Shown here piece by piece: positions 24,198 to 32,118 of a stretch of DNA of 64,000 nt. Each line of letters starts with the position of its first letter. Position 1 is the stretch's first letter. A program made the translations under genes and the position numbers. Under the pieces are notes generated by a model, which was given only the letters and a program-made list of their open reading frames with translations, was not told the origin of the DNA and made no database searches. Origin of the DNA: Lactiplantibacillus fabifermentans DSM 21115 (GTDB lineage Bacteria > Bacillota > Bacilli > Lactobacillales > Lactobacillaceae); assembly GCF_000498955.2 (NCBI RefSeq), contig NZ_AYGX02000032.1, positions 1 to 64,000 of the forward strand, in the 5' to 3' direction.

Positions 24198-25001
24198 TTA
24201 TAAATAACCGATGGGCCCTAAGCCTAAGAAACTCAAGACATTCACCTTAACATCTGGGCCGACTACGCTTTGTAGCGTTTGCTTAATTTCGTCCAAACTA
24301 GATAGCGTTTGTAAGTCATACCAATACGTGCCTTTTTGGTCATGCCCGACTAGTTGCCAGCGTCCCATGCTCTTCAATTGCGGGTCCTCTAAGTTCAAAT
24401 CAGCCGGCAAATGTTCAAAAAACACGTGCTGCGTCGGTAACCAAGCATCGTCGTAATACTGAGTTTTGACGCGTAAATCATCAGCAACATGATGAATTTT
24501 AGTAGCCTTCAGCAAAAAATACGCGCCCCACATCAGCCACAGCGTTAGATAGGTATCGGTAAACCACTCGGGTAAATTATCTTGGCTGACAAAAGTAGCG
24601 GCGACAATTAACAACAGGCCACTGAATAAGACAACGTTCATCATATTCAAAAAGTGACCGCGCATCGCCGTCGCAATATTTAATTCCATCATTAAATCAC
24701 CGTGGCGCCGCACCTGCACTTGTTGTAGCGCGGGTTGGGTACTCCCGGTGTAAATAACTTTGATGGCCGGATTAGCTAATTCGGCCGTCGCTAATTGTTC
24801 AAATGGGGCACTCGCCGCGGGTACTTCAGCCGCAACGGCCAACGTCACATATTCACTAAAAATACGGTATTTTTGGTCAGTCGCCTTAAATTGATAGCAA
24901 CTGCCCCGGACCCCAGTCAACAACCAGCCCCGCGCTGCTTGTTGATTGAGCCACGTTAATTCTTGTTCAGACCCTTTAATAAAAGTATGCCAACGCCGCA
25001 T
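24198..25001 (-). CDS. DUF2812 membrane protein, copy 2
   Basis: 267 aa. Same layout as copy 1: WHTFIKGSEQELTWLNQQAARGWLLTGVRGSCYQF, helices NVVLFSGLLLIVAATFV and YLTLWLMWGAYFLL, then GRWQLVGHDQKGTYWYDLQTL and a final VNVLSFLGLGPIGYL. Start: the ATG at 25001 has the same GGGGAAGTGATCGT leader as copy 1. Upstream in-frame codons lack a ribosome site. 34 bp separates it from copy 1. The two proteins probably form a heteromer. Confidence 0.8.
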   Translation of the reverse strand: MRRWHTFIKGSEQELTWLNQQAARGWLLTGVRGSCYQFKATDQKYRIFSEYVTLAVAAEVPAASAPFEQLATAELANPAIKVIYTGSTQPALQQVQVRRHGDLMMELNIATAMRGHFLNMMNVVLFSGLLLIVAATFVSQDNLPEWFTDTYLTLWLMWGAYFLLKATKIHHVADDLRVKTQYYDDAWLPTQHVFFEHLPADLNLEDPQLKSMGRWQLVGHDQKGTYWYDLQTLSSLDEIKQTLQSVVGPDVKVNVLSFLGLGPIGYL

Positions 25002-25051
25002 ACGATCACTTCCCCAAAGTATCAACCGGTGTTCCCGCACCGGCCAACGCG

Positions 25052-25381
25052 TTATAGTTGTTCCGCTTCAATGATGCCGCTCAATAGCCGCAGCCGATCC
25101 CGTTCAGCCACCAAAACGGACTCACCACTCCCTGTGATTTCATACGTGTGGACGTCATTTTCGTCGACCCGTTCCGTCATTAAGTAGTCCTTGGTCATCG
25201 CATGCAAATTCGTAAATAGCGTCCCCAACCCTAATTGGAGCTTATTGTGCGTTAATTCAGCAATTTTTGCCGGAATATCCTCACTCTTAATGGGCTTACG
25301 AACTGCCACTAGCGTTAAAAACGCCGCCTCAGTCATCGGTTCATACTTATCAATTAGTCGTTGATAAAAATTCTCAGCCAT
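25052..25381 (-). CDS. PadR-family transcriptional regulator
   Basis: 109 aa. PadR winged helix: YEPMTEAAFLTLVAVRKPIKSEDIPAKIAELTHNKLQLGLGTLFTNLHAMTKDYLMT...YEITGSGESVLVAERDRLRLL. First gene of the operon with the two DUF2812 genes, typical of the PadR-DUF2812 pairing. Start: AGGGGGA before the ATG at 25381. Upstream GTAAAGAAAGCGTTTAC (25406-25422) is an inverted repeat that may be its operator or a weak cre. Confidence 0.78.
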   Translation of the reverse strand: MAENFYQRLIDKYEPMTEAAFLTLVAVRKPIKSEDIPAKIAELTHNKLQLGLGTLFTNLHAMTKDYLMTERVDENDVHTYEITGSGESVLVAERDRLRLLSGIIEAEQL

Positions 25382-25464
25382 CCTAAATCCCCCTTTTGGC
25401 AACCGTAAAGAAAGCGTTTACCTATTTGACTTTGATTATGACCCACTTAGTTATTAAATGCAAA

Positions 25465-25722
25465 CTAGGCCTGGTCGTGAGGCCCCGCCTGCCAGCTTAT
25501 CTGGCCCATTAGCCAGATAAGTAATGCTAACCCATTAACGAGCCCCACGGCCATCAGCCAACCTGACCAACTCGCATAGATCACCCAAGCCAGCCAACTG
25601 CCACCAACTAAAGTAATTAGTGGTAGGCCGATGAGTACCCAGGGTGTGGAACCATGGTGGCCCAGCCACTGTTGCCCCATTAATAATCCCACAAAAATAC
25701 CAAACGTCATCCAATCCGTCAT
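25465..25722 (-). CDS. Small membrane protein, unknown
   Basis: 85 aa with three predicted helices (TFGIFVGLLMGQQWL; WVLIGLPLITLVGGSWLAWVIY; GWLMAVGLVNGLALLIWLMG). The start is the ATG at 25722 with AAAGGGG 8 nt upstream. The longer open frame upstream runs through the GntR terminator and is not real. No family recognised. Same strand as the PadR operon. Confidence 0.65.
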   Translation of the reverse strand: MTDWMTFGIFVGLLMGQQWLGHHGSTPWVLIGLPLITLVGGSWLAWVIYASWSGWLMAVGLVNGLALLIWLMGQISWQAGPHDQA

Positions 25723-25779
25723 CTGCTCGTCCCCTTTATTATTCGAACTTAATTTTAAGGACGCTGACCGTAAAAAAAC

Positions 25780-25824
25780 AAGCAAGCGTTCGTTTACATT
25801 GCACATGTAAACGAACACTTGCTT
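25780..25824 (-). terminator. Terminator of the GntR gene
   Basis: 20-bp stem (AAGCAAGCGTTCGTTTACAT with one G-T pair, 5-nt loop) followed on the minus strand by seven T. It overlaps the gntR stop codon. Confidence 0.88.
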
Positions 25825-26548
25825 AATGAACTTGGACGTCCGCGACGACCGTACTACTTTCAAACGGAAAATGAGATTCGGATAATTCAAACGGCGTGCC
25901 ATCATCGATATAACTTACCTGATTAATGACCAATACGGGATCATTCAAAGTCGCGCCCATCGCTTCCACGTCATCGGCAGTCGCTTTAGCGGCCGAAATG
26001 ATCCGATGGGAACCAGCCAACGACATGCCCCGTTCTTTTTCTAAATAGCCATAGATTGACCCTAAAAGCACTTGTTTAGTTAACGTCACGATACTCGTCG
26101 GCATAATCGTATGCTCATACGCCCAAACTTTTCCCTCAACATAGCGGGTTCGGCGAATGACGTAGACCGGGTCCATCGCGTCAATCATGAGTTGCTCAGC
26201 TTCTTCGGCGGTGGGTAAGCGGGCTTGTAATTCTAAGACTTTACTCGTTACTTTTTTGCCTTGATTAGTCCGGGTCGTCCCAAGCGGGCGGTCAACTTGC
26301 GTTTCTTGTTGCTGATTGGCCAAACCAAAGTCTTTGCGGACAAACGTCCCGGCACCGCGTTTAGAATAGACCATTCCTTCAATAATCAATAACTGAATCG
26401 CTTTGTGAATCGTAATCCGGGTCGTATCAAAGGTCGTTGCGAGTTTGTTTTGATCGGGCATTAATTCTCCCGGGGCATATTTCCCCGATTTGATAGCTTG
26501 ACGTAAACTGTCTGCGATCACTTCGTACTTGTAAACCAAATTGTTCAC
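25823..26548 (-). CDS. GntR/HutC-family regulator with UTRA domain
   Basis: 241 aa. N-terminal GntR winged helix (YEVIADSLRQAIKSGKYAPGELMPDQNKLATTFDTTRITIHKAIQLLIIEGMVYSKRGAGTFV). UTRA effector domain from ~90 (RRTRYVEGKVWAYEHTIMPTSIV; GSHRIISAAKATADDVEAM). Such regulators often control beta-glucoside PTS genes and bind phosphosugars. The PTS operon at 30.7 kb is a candidate target, but no shared operator was established. GTG start with only a weak ribosome site (AAAGAAAG). Confidence 0.85.
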   Translation of the reverse strand: MNNLVYKYEVIADSLRQAIKSGKYAPGELMPDQNKLATTFDTTRITIHKAIQLLIIEGMVYSKRGAGTFVRKDFGLANQQQETQVDRPLGTTRTNQGKKVTSKVLELQARLPTAEEAEQLMIDAMDPVYVIRRTRYVEGKVWAYEHTIMPTSIVTLTKQVLLGSIYGYLEKERGMSLAGSHRIISAAKATADDVEAMGATLNDPVLVINQVSYIDDGTPFELSESHFPFESSTVVADVQVH

Positions 26549-26728
26549 ATTCTTTCTTTAATAACGATATATTTATGATGTTTATCCCATTCTATAACGA
26601 ACCTCATTGATTTGTATATACTTTTTAAATTAAAAGTAATTTTAACCGCATTAAGACATATTTTTTCCCGTCGCCGCCAATACCCGCTATAATAACAGTA
26701 CCTTTTCAGAAAACTGAGGTGATATTTT

Positions 26729-27001
26729 ATGGAAGTCCACTCAATCAAGCTCGACCAAGAAGCCGTGATTTATACGGCTGCCATGAAAGCCCTCGCTGGA
26801 TTCAAGCCGGAAATCGACGTTGATTTCTCCAAGCTGTCAAATCAAGCGGAGGCCCAAGTACTCGCCCAACAAACGGCGGCCCAGTTGGCGCAACTCCTCG
26901 AGCCGTTACTCGAACAAGGTTATGCGAAAGCCATTTCTAAAGGTCAATTAGCCGAATGGGGCGCTTACTACATGGCCCACAAGCAACAAAAATCAGGTTA
27001 G
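26729..27001 (+). CDS. Small conserved-looking unknown protein
   Basis: 90 aa, no membrane segment, Ala/Gln-rich and predicted helical (AQVLAQQTAAQLAQLLEPLLEQGY). GAGGTGA 7 nt before the ATG makes it a convincing gene. -10 TATAAT at 26688-26693 without a good -35. Divergent from gntR. No family recognised. Confidence 0.7.
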   Translation: MEVHSIKLDQEAVIYTAAMKALAGFKPEIDVDFSKLSNQAEAQVLAQQTAAQLAQLLEPLLEQGYAKAISKGQLAEWGAYYMAHKQQKSG

Positions 27002-27046
27002 AGGCAAATTATCCCCATGTAACCGGCTACATACGTTCGGTTTTAC

Positions 27047-27075
27047 TTGCGCCGTTACCATGATAGGCGTATGCT
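27047..27075 (+). promoter_or_regulatory. Promoter of the T-box leader
   Basis: -35 TTGCGC (27047-27052), 17-bp spacer, -10 TATGCT (27070-27075), directly before the T-box RNA. Confidence 0.7.
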
Positions 27076-27081
27076 TTAATA

Positions 27082-27333
27082 AGTTAAATTCAGATGAGAA
27101 AAAGCTGTGACAAGATGAGTAGGCGAACGGTCGTCCAAAGAGAGTCGCGCGTGGTGCAAAGCGATGACGATTACCGTTGAAGATGGTCTTGAAGAAGCTA
27201 CTGACGTCATATATTGATTGGCGTTAGTCGGAGCGATTCGTTACGATCACGAGAAGTCCTCACGGGGAAAATCTAGGTGGTAACACGCAAAACGCGTCCT
27301 TGAAAGCAATTGCTTTCGGGCGCGTTTTTTTGT
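27082..27333 (+). ncRNA. T-box riboswitch leader, probable methionine (AUG) specifier
   Basis: Stem I base CAAGA (27111-27115) pairs with TCTTG (27187-27191). Upper stem AACGGT (27126-27131) pairs with ACCGTT (27173-27178). The bulge between holds GAAGATGG, with AUG at 27183-27185 and a purine next to it. The AGAGAG and GGTGCAAAG distal-loop motifs are present. The T-box AGGTGGTAACACG (27275-27287) is followed by a GC-rich terminator stem (27291-27328) and seven T. Uncharged tRNA would pair with the specifier and allow read-through into the ECF transporter. The one-base offset (GAT, Asp) is the alternative reading. Confidence 0.85.
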
Positions 27334-27387
27334 TAGCTAACGCCCATCTGACCCTAGCCATTATCTATTTAAGGAGTGTTTTTTACC

Positions 27388-27948
27388 ATGCAAAACAAGC
27401 AATCATCGTCTATTCGCACCGTTGTCGCCACCGGGATTGGGGCGGCAGTTATCTTTGTCCTAATGAAGTTCGTCGCGATTCCTACGGGGGTGCCAAATAC
27501 TCAGTTCAACGTTGCCGAAGGGTTTCTCGCTTTATTAGGCGCCATCTTTGGCCCCGTGGCAGCTGGCTTAGCAGTCTTCATCGGTCACGCCTTAAATGAC
27601 TTCGTAACTTATGGTTCACCTTGGTGGACATGGGTCGTTGTCGATGGTTTAATTGGCGTTGCCTTTGGGTTTGCCAAAAATCGGCTCAAAATTGAAGACG
27701 GCGTCCTCGGTGTCGGTAAGTTAGTCTGGTTCAACTTATACCAAATCGTCGTCAACTTCATCGGTTGGGTGCTTTTAGCGCCAATGGGTGATATCATTAT
27801 TTATCACGAACCAAATACCAAAGTTTTCCTCCAAGGGATCGTCACTTGGCTCGTTAACTCTGCTTCCGTCGCCATCATCGGGACGATTTTATTAGTGTTA
27901 TACGCGCGGACTCGGACCCAACGTGGGAGCTTAAAAAAGGAACGTTAA
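27388..27948 (+). CDS. mtsT: ECF transporter S component, UPF0397 family (probable methionine)
   Basis: 186 aa, about five or six helices (VVATGIGAAVIFVLMKFVAIPTGVPNTQFNVAEGFLALLGAIFGPVAAG; IVNFIGW region). UPF0397 sequences are the substrate-binding S subunit of a dedicated ECF transporter. Comparative work on MtsTUV and the AUG T-box in front support methionine or a precursor. Start: the AAGGAG ribosome site at 27371-27376 fits the ATG at 27388. A GTG at 27376 overlaps it. Ends 3 bp before the ATPase gene. The substrate remains inference. Confidence 0.78.
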   Translation: MQNKQSSSIRTVVATGIGAAVIFVLMKFVAIPTGVPNTQFNVAEGFLALLGAIFGPVAAGLAVFIGHALNDFVTYGSPWWTWVVVDGLIGVAFGFAKNRLKIEDGVLGVGKLVWFNLYQIVVNFIGWVLLAPMGDIIIYHEPNTKVFLQGIVTWLVNSASVAIIGTILLVLYARTRTQRGSLKKER

Positions 27949-27951
27949 GAT

Positions 27952-29652
27952 ATGACTGCACCGCTGATTAGCTTTAAAGATTTTTCATTTCAATATAATA
28001 GTCAAACTGAACCAACGTTACGGCATTTAAACTTAGACATCTACCCCGGTGAAAAAGTTTTGATTGCCGGGCCATCTGGTTCAGGTAAGTCTACTTTGGG
28101 GCGCTGCTTAAACGGCTTAATTCCCCAATCGTATCCCGGTAAACTGACCGGGCAAGCCGTCATCAACGGCCACGATATTAGTCACAGCTCCATTTTTGAA
28201 CTATCCATGGACGTTGGGACCGTCTTACAAGATCCCGACAGTCAGTTCGTCGGCTTAACCGTCGTCGAAGACATGGCCTTTTCACTCGAGAATGATCAAC
28301 AGACCCAGCCGGCCATGCAACAAGCCACGGCCAAATGGGCCCAAACATTAGATTTAAATCAACTACTCACACACCGCCCCCAAGAATTGTCGGGTGGGCA
28401 AAAGCAACGCGTCTCGATGGCCGGTGTGCTCATTGATAATAGTAAGATTTTATTATTCGATGAACCGCTAGCTAGTCTGGACCCTGCTTCCGGTAAAGCG
28501 TCGATGGCCCTCATCGACCAACTGACGCATACCGAAGACTTGACCGTCGTCATTATCGAACATCGAATTGAAGATGTGTTACAACAACCCATCGACCGCT
28601 TGATTGTCATGCAAGACGGGGCCATCGTGGCTAACGACCGGCCAGAAACCATCTTGCGGCAGTCGCTGATGGCCCAATTAGGCTTACGCGAACCGTTATA
28701 CTTGTCAGCGCTCAAATTAGCTGGCGTCGACTTAGATGATTGTACCCATCTCGACTCCTTAGCCGCGTTGACGGTACCTAATCTGACCACGACCTTACAA
28801 CAATGGACGGCCGGCGTGACGCTTAACACGCCCACCGTTCATGCCGACCCGCTATTGCAAATTACGGATTTAAATTTCGGTTATAGTCCGGATAAACCAA
28901 TCATTAAAGACTTATCCGTCACCTTAAATCGCGGTGAAATGATTAGTCTCGTTGGCCAAAATGGGACGGGCAAATCAACTTTGAGTAACTTGATTACTGG
29001 CTTTTTGACCCCGCAAAGTGGGGCCTTAACGTTCAACGGGAAATCATTAGCGGACCAATCAGTCAAAGAACGGGCTGACCACATCGGCTATATTTTGCAA
29101 GACCCAAATCAGATGTTGTCTAAGACCTTGATTTATGATGAAGTCGCCGCGGGCTTGACCTTACGTGGCGTGGCCGCTGACGAGATTGAGGAACGGGTCT
29201 TAGCGACATTGAAAGTTTGTGGCCTGTATGAATTTCGGCACTGGCCCATCTCAGCACTCAGCTTCGGTCAAAAGAAGCGCGTGACGATTGCCGCCATCCT
29301 AGTCTTGCGCCCGGAAATGATTATTTTAGATGAACCGACGGCCGGCCAAGATTTACAACATTATACCGAAATGATGAACTTTTTAACGCAGCTTAACCGC
29401 GACCAGGCCATTACGATTATGCTCATCACGCACGATATGCACTTAATGTTGGAATATACCGACCGGACCATTGTCCTCGGCGGTGGCAATATCCTCATGG
29501 ATGCCGCCCCGGCCGACGTTTTAACGAACGAAACGATTATTGACCAAGCATCCTTAGCTAAAACGAGTCTATACACGTTAGCAGAACAACATCAGTTGAA
29601 TCCGACCGAATTCGTGGCGAAGTTCGTTCAAGCAGAACGGGAGGCCCGCTAA
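27952..29652 (+). CDS. ECF transporter ATPase, two fused ATP-binding domains
   Basis: 566 aa. Domain 1: Walker A GPSGSGKST, signature LSGGQKQRVSMAG, Walker B ILLFDEPLASLDP. Domain 2 from ~310: Walker A GQNGTGKST, signature LSFGQKKRVTIAA (Ser-Phe variant), Walker B IILDEPTAGQDL. One chain replaces the EcfA/EcfA' pair and powers the preceding S subunit. Ends with a 1-bp overlap into the T component, so translational coupling. Confidence 0.92.
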   Translation: MTAPLISFKDFSFQYNSQTEPTLRHLNLDIYPGEKVLIAGPSGSGKSTLGRCLNGLIPQSYPGKLTGQAVINGHDISHSSIFELSMDVGTVLQDPDSQFVGLTVVEDMAFSLENDQQTQPAMQQATAKWAQTLDLNQLLTHRPQELSGGQKQRVSMAGVLIDNSKILLFDEPLASLDPASGKASMALIDQLTHTEDLTVVIIEHRIEDVLQQPIDRLIVMQDGAIVANDRPETILRQSLMAQLGLREPLYLSALKLAGVDLDDCTHLDSLAALTVPNLTTTLQQWTAGVTLNTPTVHADPLLQITDLNFGYSPDKPIIKDLSVTLNRGEMISLVGQNGTGKSTLSNLITGFLTPQSGALTFNGKSLADQSVKERADHIGYILQDPNQMLSKTLIYDEVAAGLTLRGVAADEIEERVLATLKVCGLYEFRHWPISALSFGQKKRVTIAAILVLRPEMIILDEPTAGQDLQHYTEMMNFLTQLNRDQAITIMLITHDMHLMLEYTDRTIVLGGGNILMDAAPADVLTNETIIDQASLAKTSLYTLAEQHQLNPTEFVAKFVQAEREAR

Positions 29653-30491
29653 TGAATAATCAACTGTTAATTGGTTACGACGACCGCCACACCTTTTTGA
29701 ACCGCTTGAGTGGGAGTACCAAACTATTGTGCTTCGTCGGCCTGTCGATTATTGGGATGATGACTTATGATACGCGCTATTTGATCGGTATCATGATCTT
29801 TTCACTGATTGTCTTCCACTTTTCTAAAATTAAGTACCGCGATGTCAAATTCGTGGTCAACGTGATTATTGGATTTTCCGTCCTCAACTTAGTAATGGTC
29901 TACGTCTTTGCGCCGCACTATGGCGTGTCGATTTATGGGACCGAACATTTATTGCTCGGCAGTGCTAACCATTACTTTAATTTGACGACGGAACAACTCT
30001 TTTACGAATTCAATTTACTATTAAAGTATACGTTTGCGGTACCGCTAGCGTTAATTTTCTTAATGACGACTAACCCGAGTGAATTTGCCGCCAGTTTGAA
30101 CAAAATCGGGATTTCATATCGCGTCAGCTACTCGGTGGCGATTGCCTTACGTTATATTCCCGATGTTCAAAATGATTACCGCACCATTAGCTTAGCGCAA
30201 CAAGCGCGGGGCTTTGAAATGTCCAAAAAGGCCAACTTCATGACCCGGATTCGCGGGGGTGTCCAAATTTTACTACCACTAATCTTTTCTAGTCTCGATC
30301 GCATCGAAGTGATTAGCCAAGCGATGGAATTACGACGCTTTGGTAAAGGTAAAAAGCGCACTTGGTATATGGCCCAAAAATTCCAGCGCAACGACTACTT
30401 AGCATTGGCGATAGTCGCTCTGCTGATTATTATTGGCATTGCGTTGTTCAAAGTTAACGGCGGCCGCTTCTGGAATCCGTTTAAAATATAG
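29652..30491 (+). CDS. ECF transporter T component (EcfT/CbiQ family)
   Basis: 279 aa, about five or six membrane helices. The two AxG-type coupling motifs appear as AQQARGFEM and AMELRRFGKG, the segments by which EcfT contacts the ATPases. Third gene of the dedicated transporter. Followed by a strong terminator. Confidence 0.9.
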   Translation: MNNQLLIGYDDRHTFLNRLSGSTKLLCFVGLSIIGMMTYDTRYLIGIMIFSLIVFHFSKIKYRDVKFVVNVIIGFSVLNLVMVYVFAPHYGVSIYGTEHLLLGSANHYFNLTTEQLFYEFNLLLKYTFAVPLALIFLMTTNPSEFAASLNKIGISYRVSYSVAIALRYIPDVQNDYRTISLAQQARGFEMSKKANFMTRIRGGVQILLPLIFSSLDRIEVISQAMELRRFGKGKKRTWYMAQKFQRNDYLALAIVALLIIIGIALFKVNGGRFWNPFKI

Positions 30492-30506
30492 ACCAATCAC
30501 GAAACA

Positions 30507-30540
30507 AACACGCTAATCCACTAAAATTAGCGTGTTTTTG
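30507..30540 (+). terminator. Terminator of the ECF operon
   Basis: AAACACGCTAAT / ATTAGCGTGTTT perfect 12-bp stem, then T-run. Confidence 0.9.
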
Positions 30541-30647
30541 TTTACAACCAATTAGGATGTTCGATTTTTACAGTCGATAACGGCAGCGCTTACACCATTT
30601 TTATATGCTCATTTTTATAAAAGACTATACAAATAATAATAAAAGGA

Positions 30648-30690
30648 TTGTTTTTAATACCGATTGCGTTTATACTAGTAAGCGTTAACA
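30648..30690 (+). promoter_or_regulatory. GH1/PTS operon promoter with cre at +1
   Basis: -35 TTGTTT (30648-30653), 17-bp spacer, -10 TATACT (30671-30676). Immediately after it AGTAAGCGTTAACA (30677-30690) matches cre at 13 of 14. The further palindrome GGAAAGCGCTTCC follows. Placement predicts CcpA repression. Confidence 0.75.
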
Positions 30691-30732
30691 GGAAAGCGCT
30701 TCCCAATACATTATTTTTGTAAGGAGGAACAT

Positions 30733-32118
30733 ATGACAGTGACACGCAAAATGCCAAAAGATTTTTTCTGGGGTAATTCCGTCTCCAGTATGCAAACTGA
30801 AGGGGCTTGGAATATTGATGGGAAGGGGTTGTCCGTCTACGATGTGCGCCCCGCAACTGAACAGACTTCTGATTGGCATGACGCCATCGACGAATATCAC
30901 CGTTATGACGAAGATTTAGACTTGATGCAAGCGATGCATATGAATATGTACCGCATTCAAGTGTCTTGGTCGCGGGTCATTCCTGATGGTGACGGCGAAA
31001 TTAACGAAGCCGGCTTGGCCTTTTACGACCGTTTAGTCGACGGCATGTTAAAACGCGGCATCACCCCGATGATTTGTTTATATCATTTTGATATGCCGCT
31101 AGCGTTAGCTAAAAATGAAAACGGGTTCATGTCTCGCCACACCGTTGATGCATTTGTTCGTTTCGGCAAAATCGTCATCGACCATTTTGCGGATCGCGTT
31201 AAATACTGGATTACCTTTAACGAACATAATTTATATTTCACTGACGAAGTTTTTAATATTTCCGGTTATACCCAAGGTGCCAAAACCGTTGATGATTTAT
31301 ACACGATTTTCCACCATACCATGTTAGCGCACGCCCAATTAGACGCCTACGTTCATGGCAAGTATGCCGATGTTAAGTTCGGTGGCATGGTCGCGGCGAC
31401 GCCGGTTTACCCAGCAACGTCTAAACCTAACGACGTCTTAGCAGCCCAACAAATTGATCAGTTCTTATACCAAAATTTAAACGAAGCTTTCGTGCAAGGT
31501 CACTATGATCATCAAGTGCTCACTTATATTAAGGATCACGACATTGATTACGACCACCAAGCCGGTGACGACGAAATTCTCGCCGGGATGCACGCCGACT
31601 TCTTATCATTCAGCTATTATCAAACAACGACGATCAATGCGGACAAGCTCCCAGCAGACGAAATGGCACCGAACTACTACTTGAACTACGGCGGTGAAGC
31701 GAACCGGTTCCTGGCAACCAACGAATGGGGTTGGGCCATTGACCCCACCGGTTTCCGGACGTTGATTACCGACTTATATAACCGTTACCAAGTTCCCGTC
31801 TTTCCAATTGAAAATGGGATTGGGATTCGCGAACACTGGGACGGCGAACACCAAATCGAAGATGATTTACGGATTCAATACCACGCCGAACATATCAAAG
31901 CGATGAAGGATGCCATGTTTATCGATGGCGCCAAGGTCTTAGGTTACCTTGGCTGGGGATTAATCGATATTCCAAGCTCGCATGCCGACATCGAAAAACG
32001 TTACGGGATGGTTTATGTCAATCGCAGTAACCATGACTTAAAGGACTTAAAACGGGTGCCTAAGAAGTCGTTCTACTGGTTACAAACAGTCTTATCAAAA
32101 AATGGAGATGAATTATAA
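30733..32118 (+). CDS. GH1 6-phospho-beta-glucosidase (PTS operon)
   Basis: 461 aa. GH1 barrel starting FFWGNSVSSMQTEGAWN, acid/base in WITFNEHNLYF, nucleophile in VFPIENGIGI. C-terminal KRYGMVYVNRS...KKSFYWLQTVLSKNG. It cleaves phosphorylated beta-glucosides (for example cellobiose-6-P or salicin-6-P) brought in by the EIIC/EIIB that follow. Ribosome site AAGGAGG before the ATG. Its stop overlaps the EIIC start (TAATG). Confidence 0.9.
   Translation: MTVTRKMPKDFFWGNSVSSMQTEGAWNIDGKGLSVYDVRPATEQTSDWHDAIDEYHRYDEDLDLMQAMHMNMYRIQVSWSRVIPDGDGEINEAGLAFYDRLVDGMLKRGITPMICLYHFDMPLALAKNENGFMSRHTVDAFVRFGKIVIDHFADRVKYWITFNEHNLYFTDEVFNISGYTQGAKTVDDLYTIFHHTMLAHAQLDAYVHGKYADVKFGGMVAATPVYPATSKPNDVLAAQQIDQFLYQNLNEAFVQGHYDHQVLTYIKDHDIDYDHQAGDDEILAGMHADFLSFSYYQTTTINADKLPADEMAPNYYLNYGGEANRFLATNEWGWAIDPTGFRTLITDLYNRYQVPVFPIENGIGIREHWDGEHQIEDDLRIQYHAEHIKAMKDAMFIDGAKVLGYLGWGLIDIPSSHADIEKRYGMVYVNRSNHDLKDLKRVPKKSFYWLQTVLSKNGDEL

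Noticed and set aside
25723-25905. N-terminal extension of the 85-aa membrane protein
   Set aside because: Runs through the GntR terminator hairpin and lacks a ribosome site. AAAGGGG supports the ATG at 25722.
27182-27184. T-box specifier read as GAU (Asp)
   Set aside because: AUG directly precedes one purine and the stem, the usual geometry, and the ECF family is associated with methionine. Kept as an alternative only.
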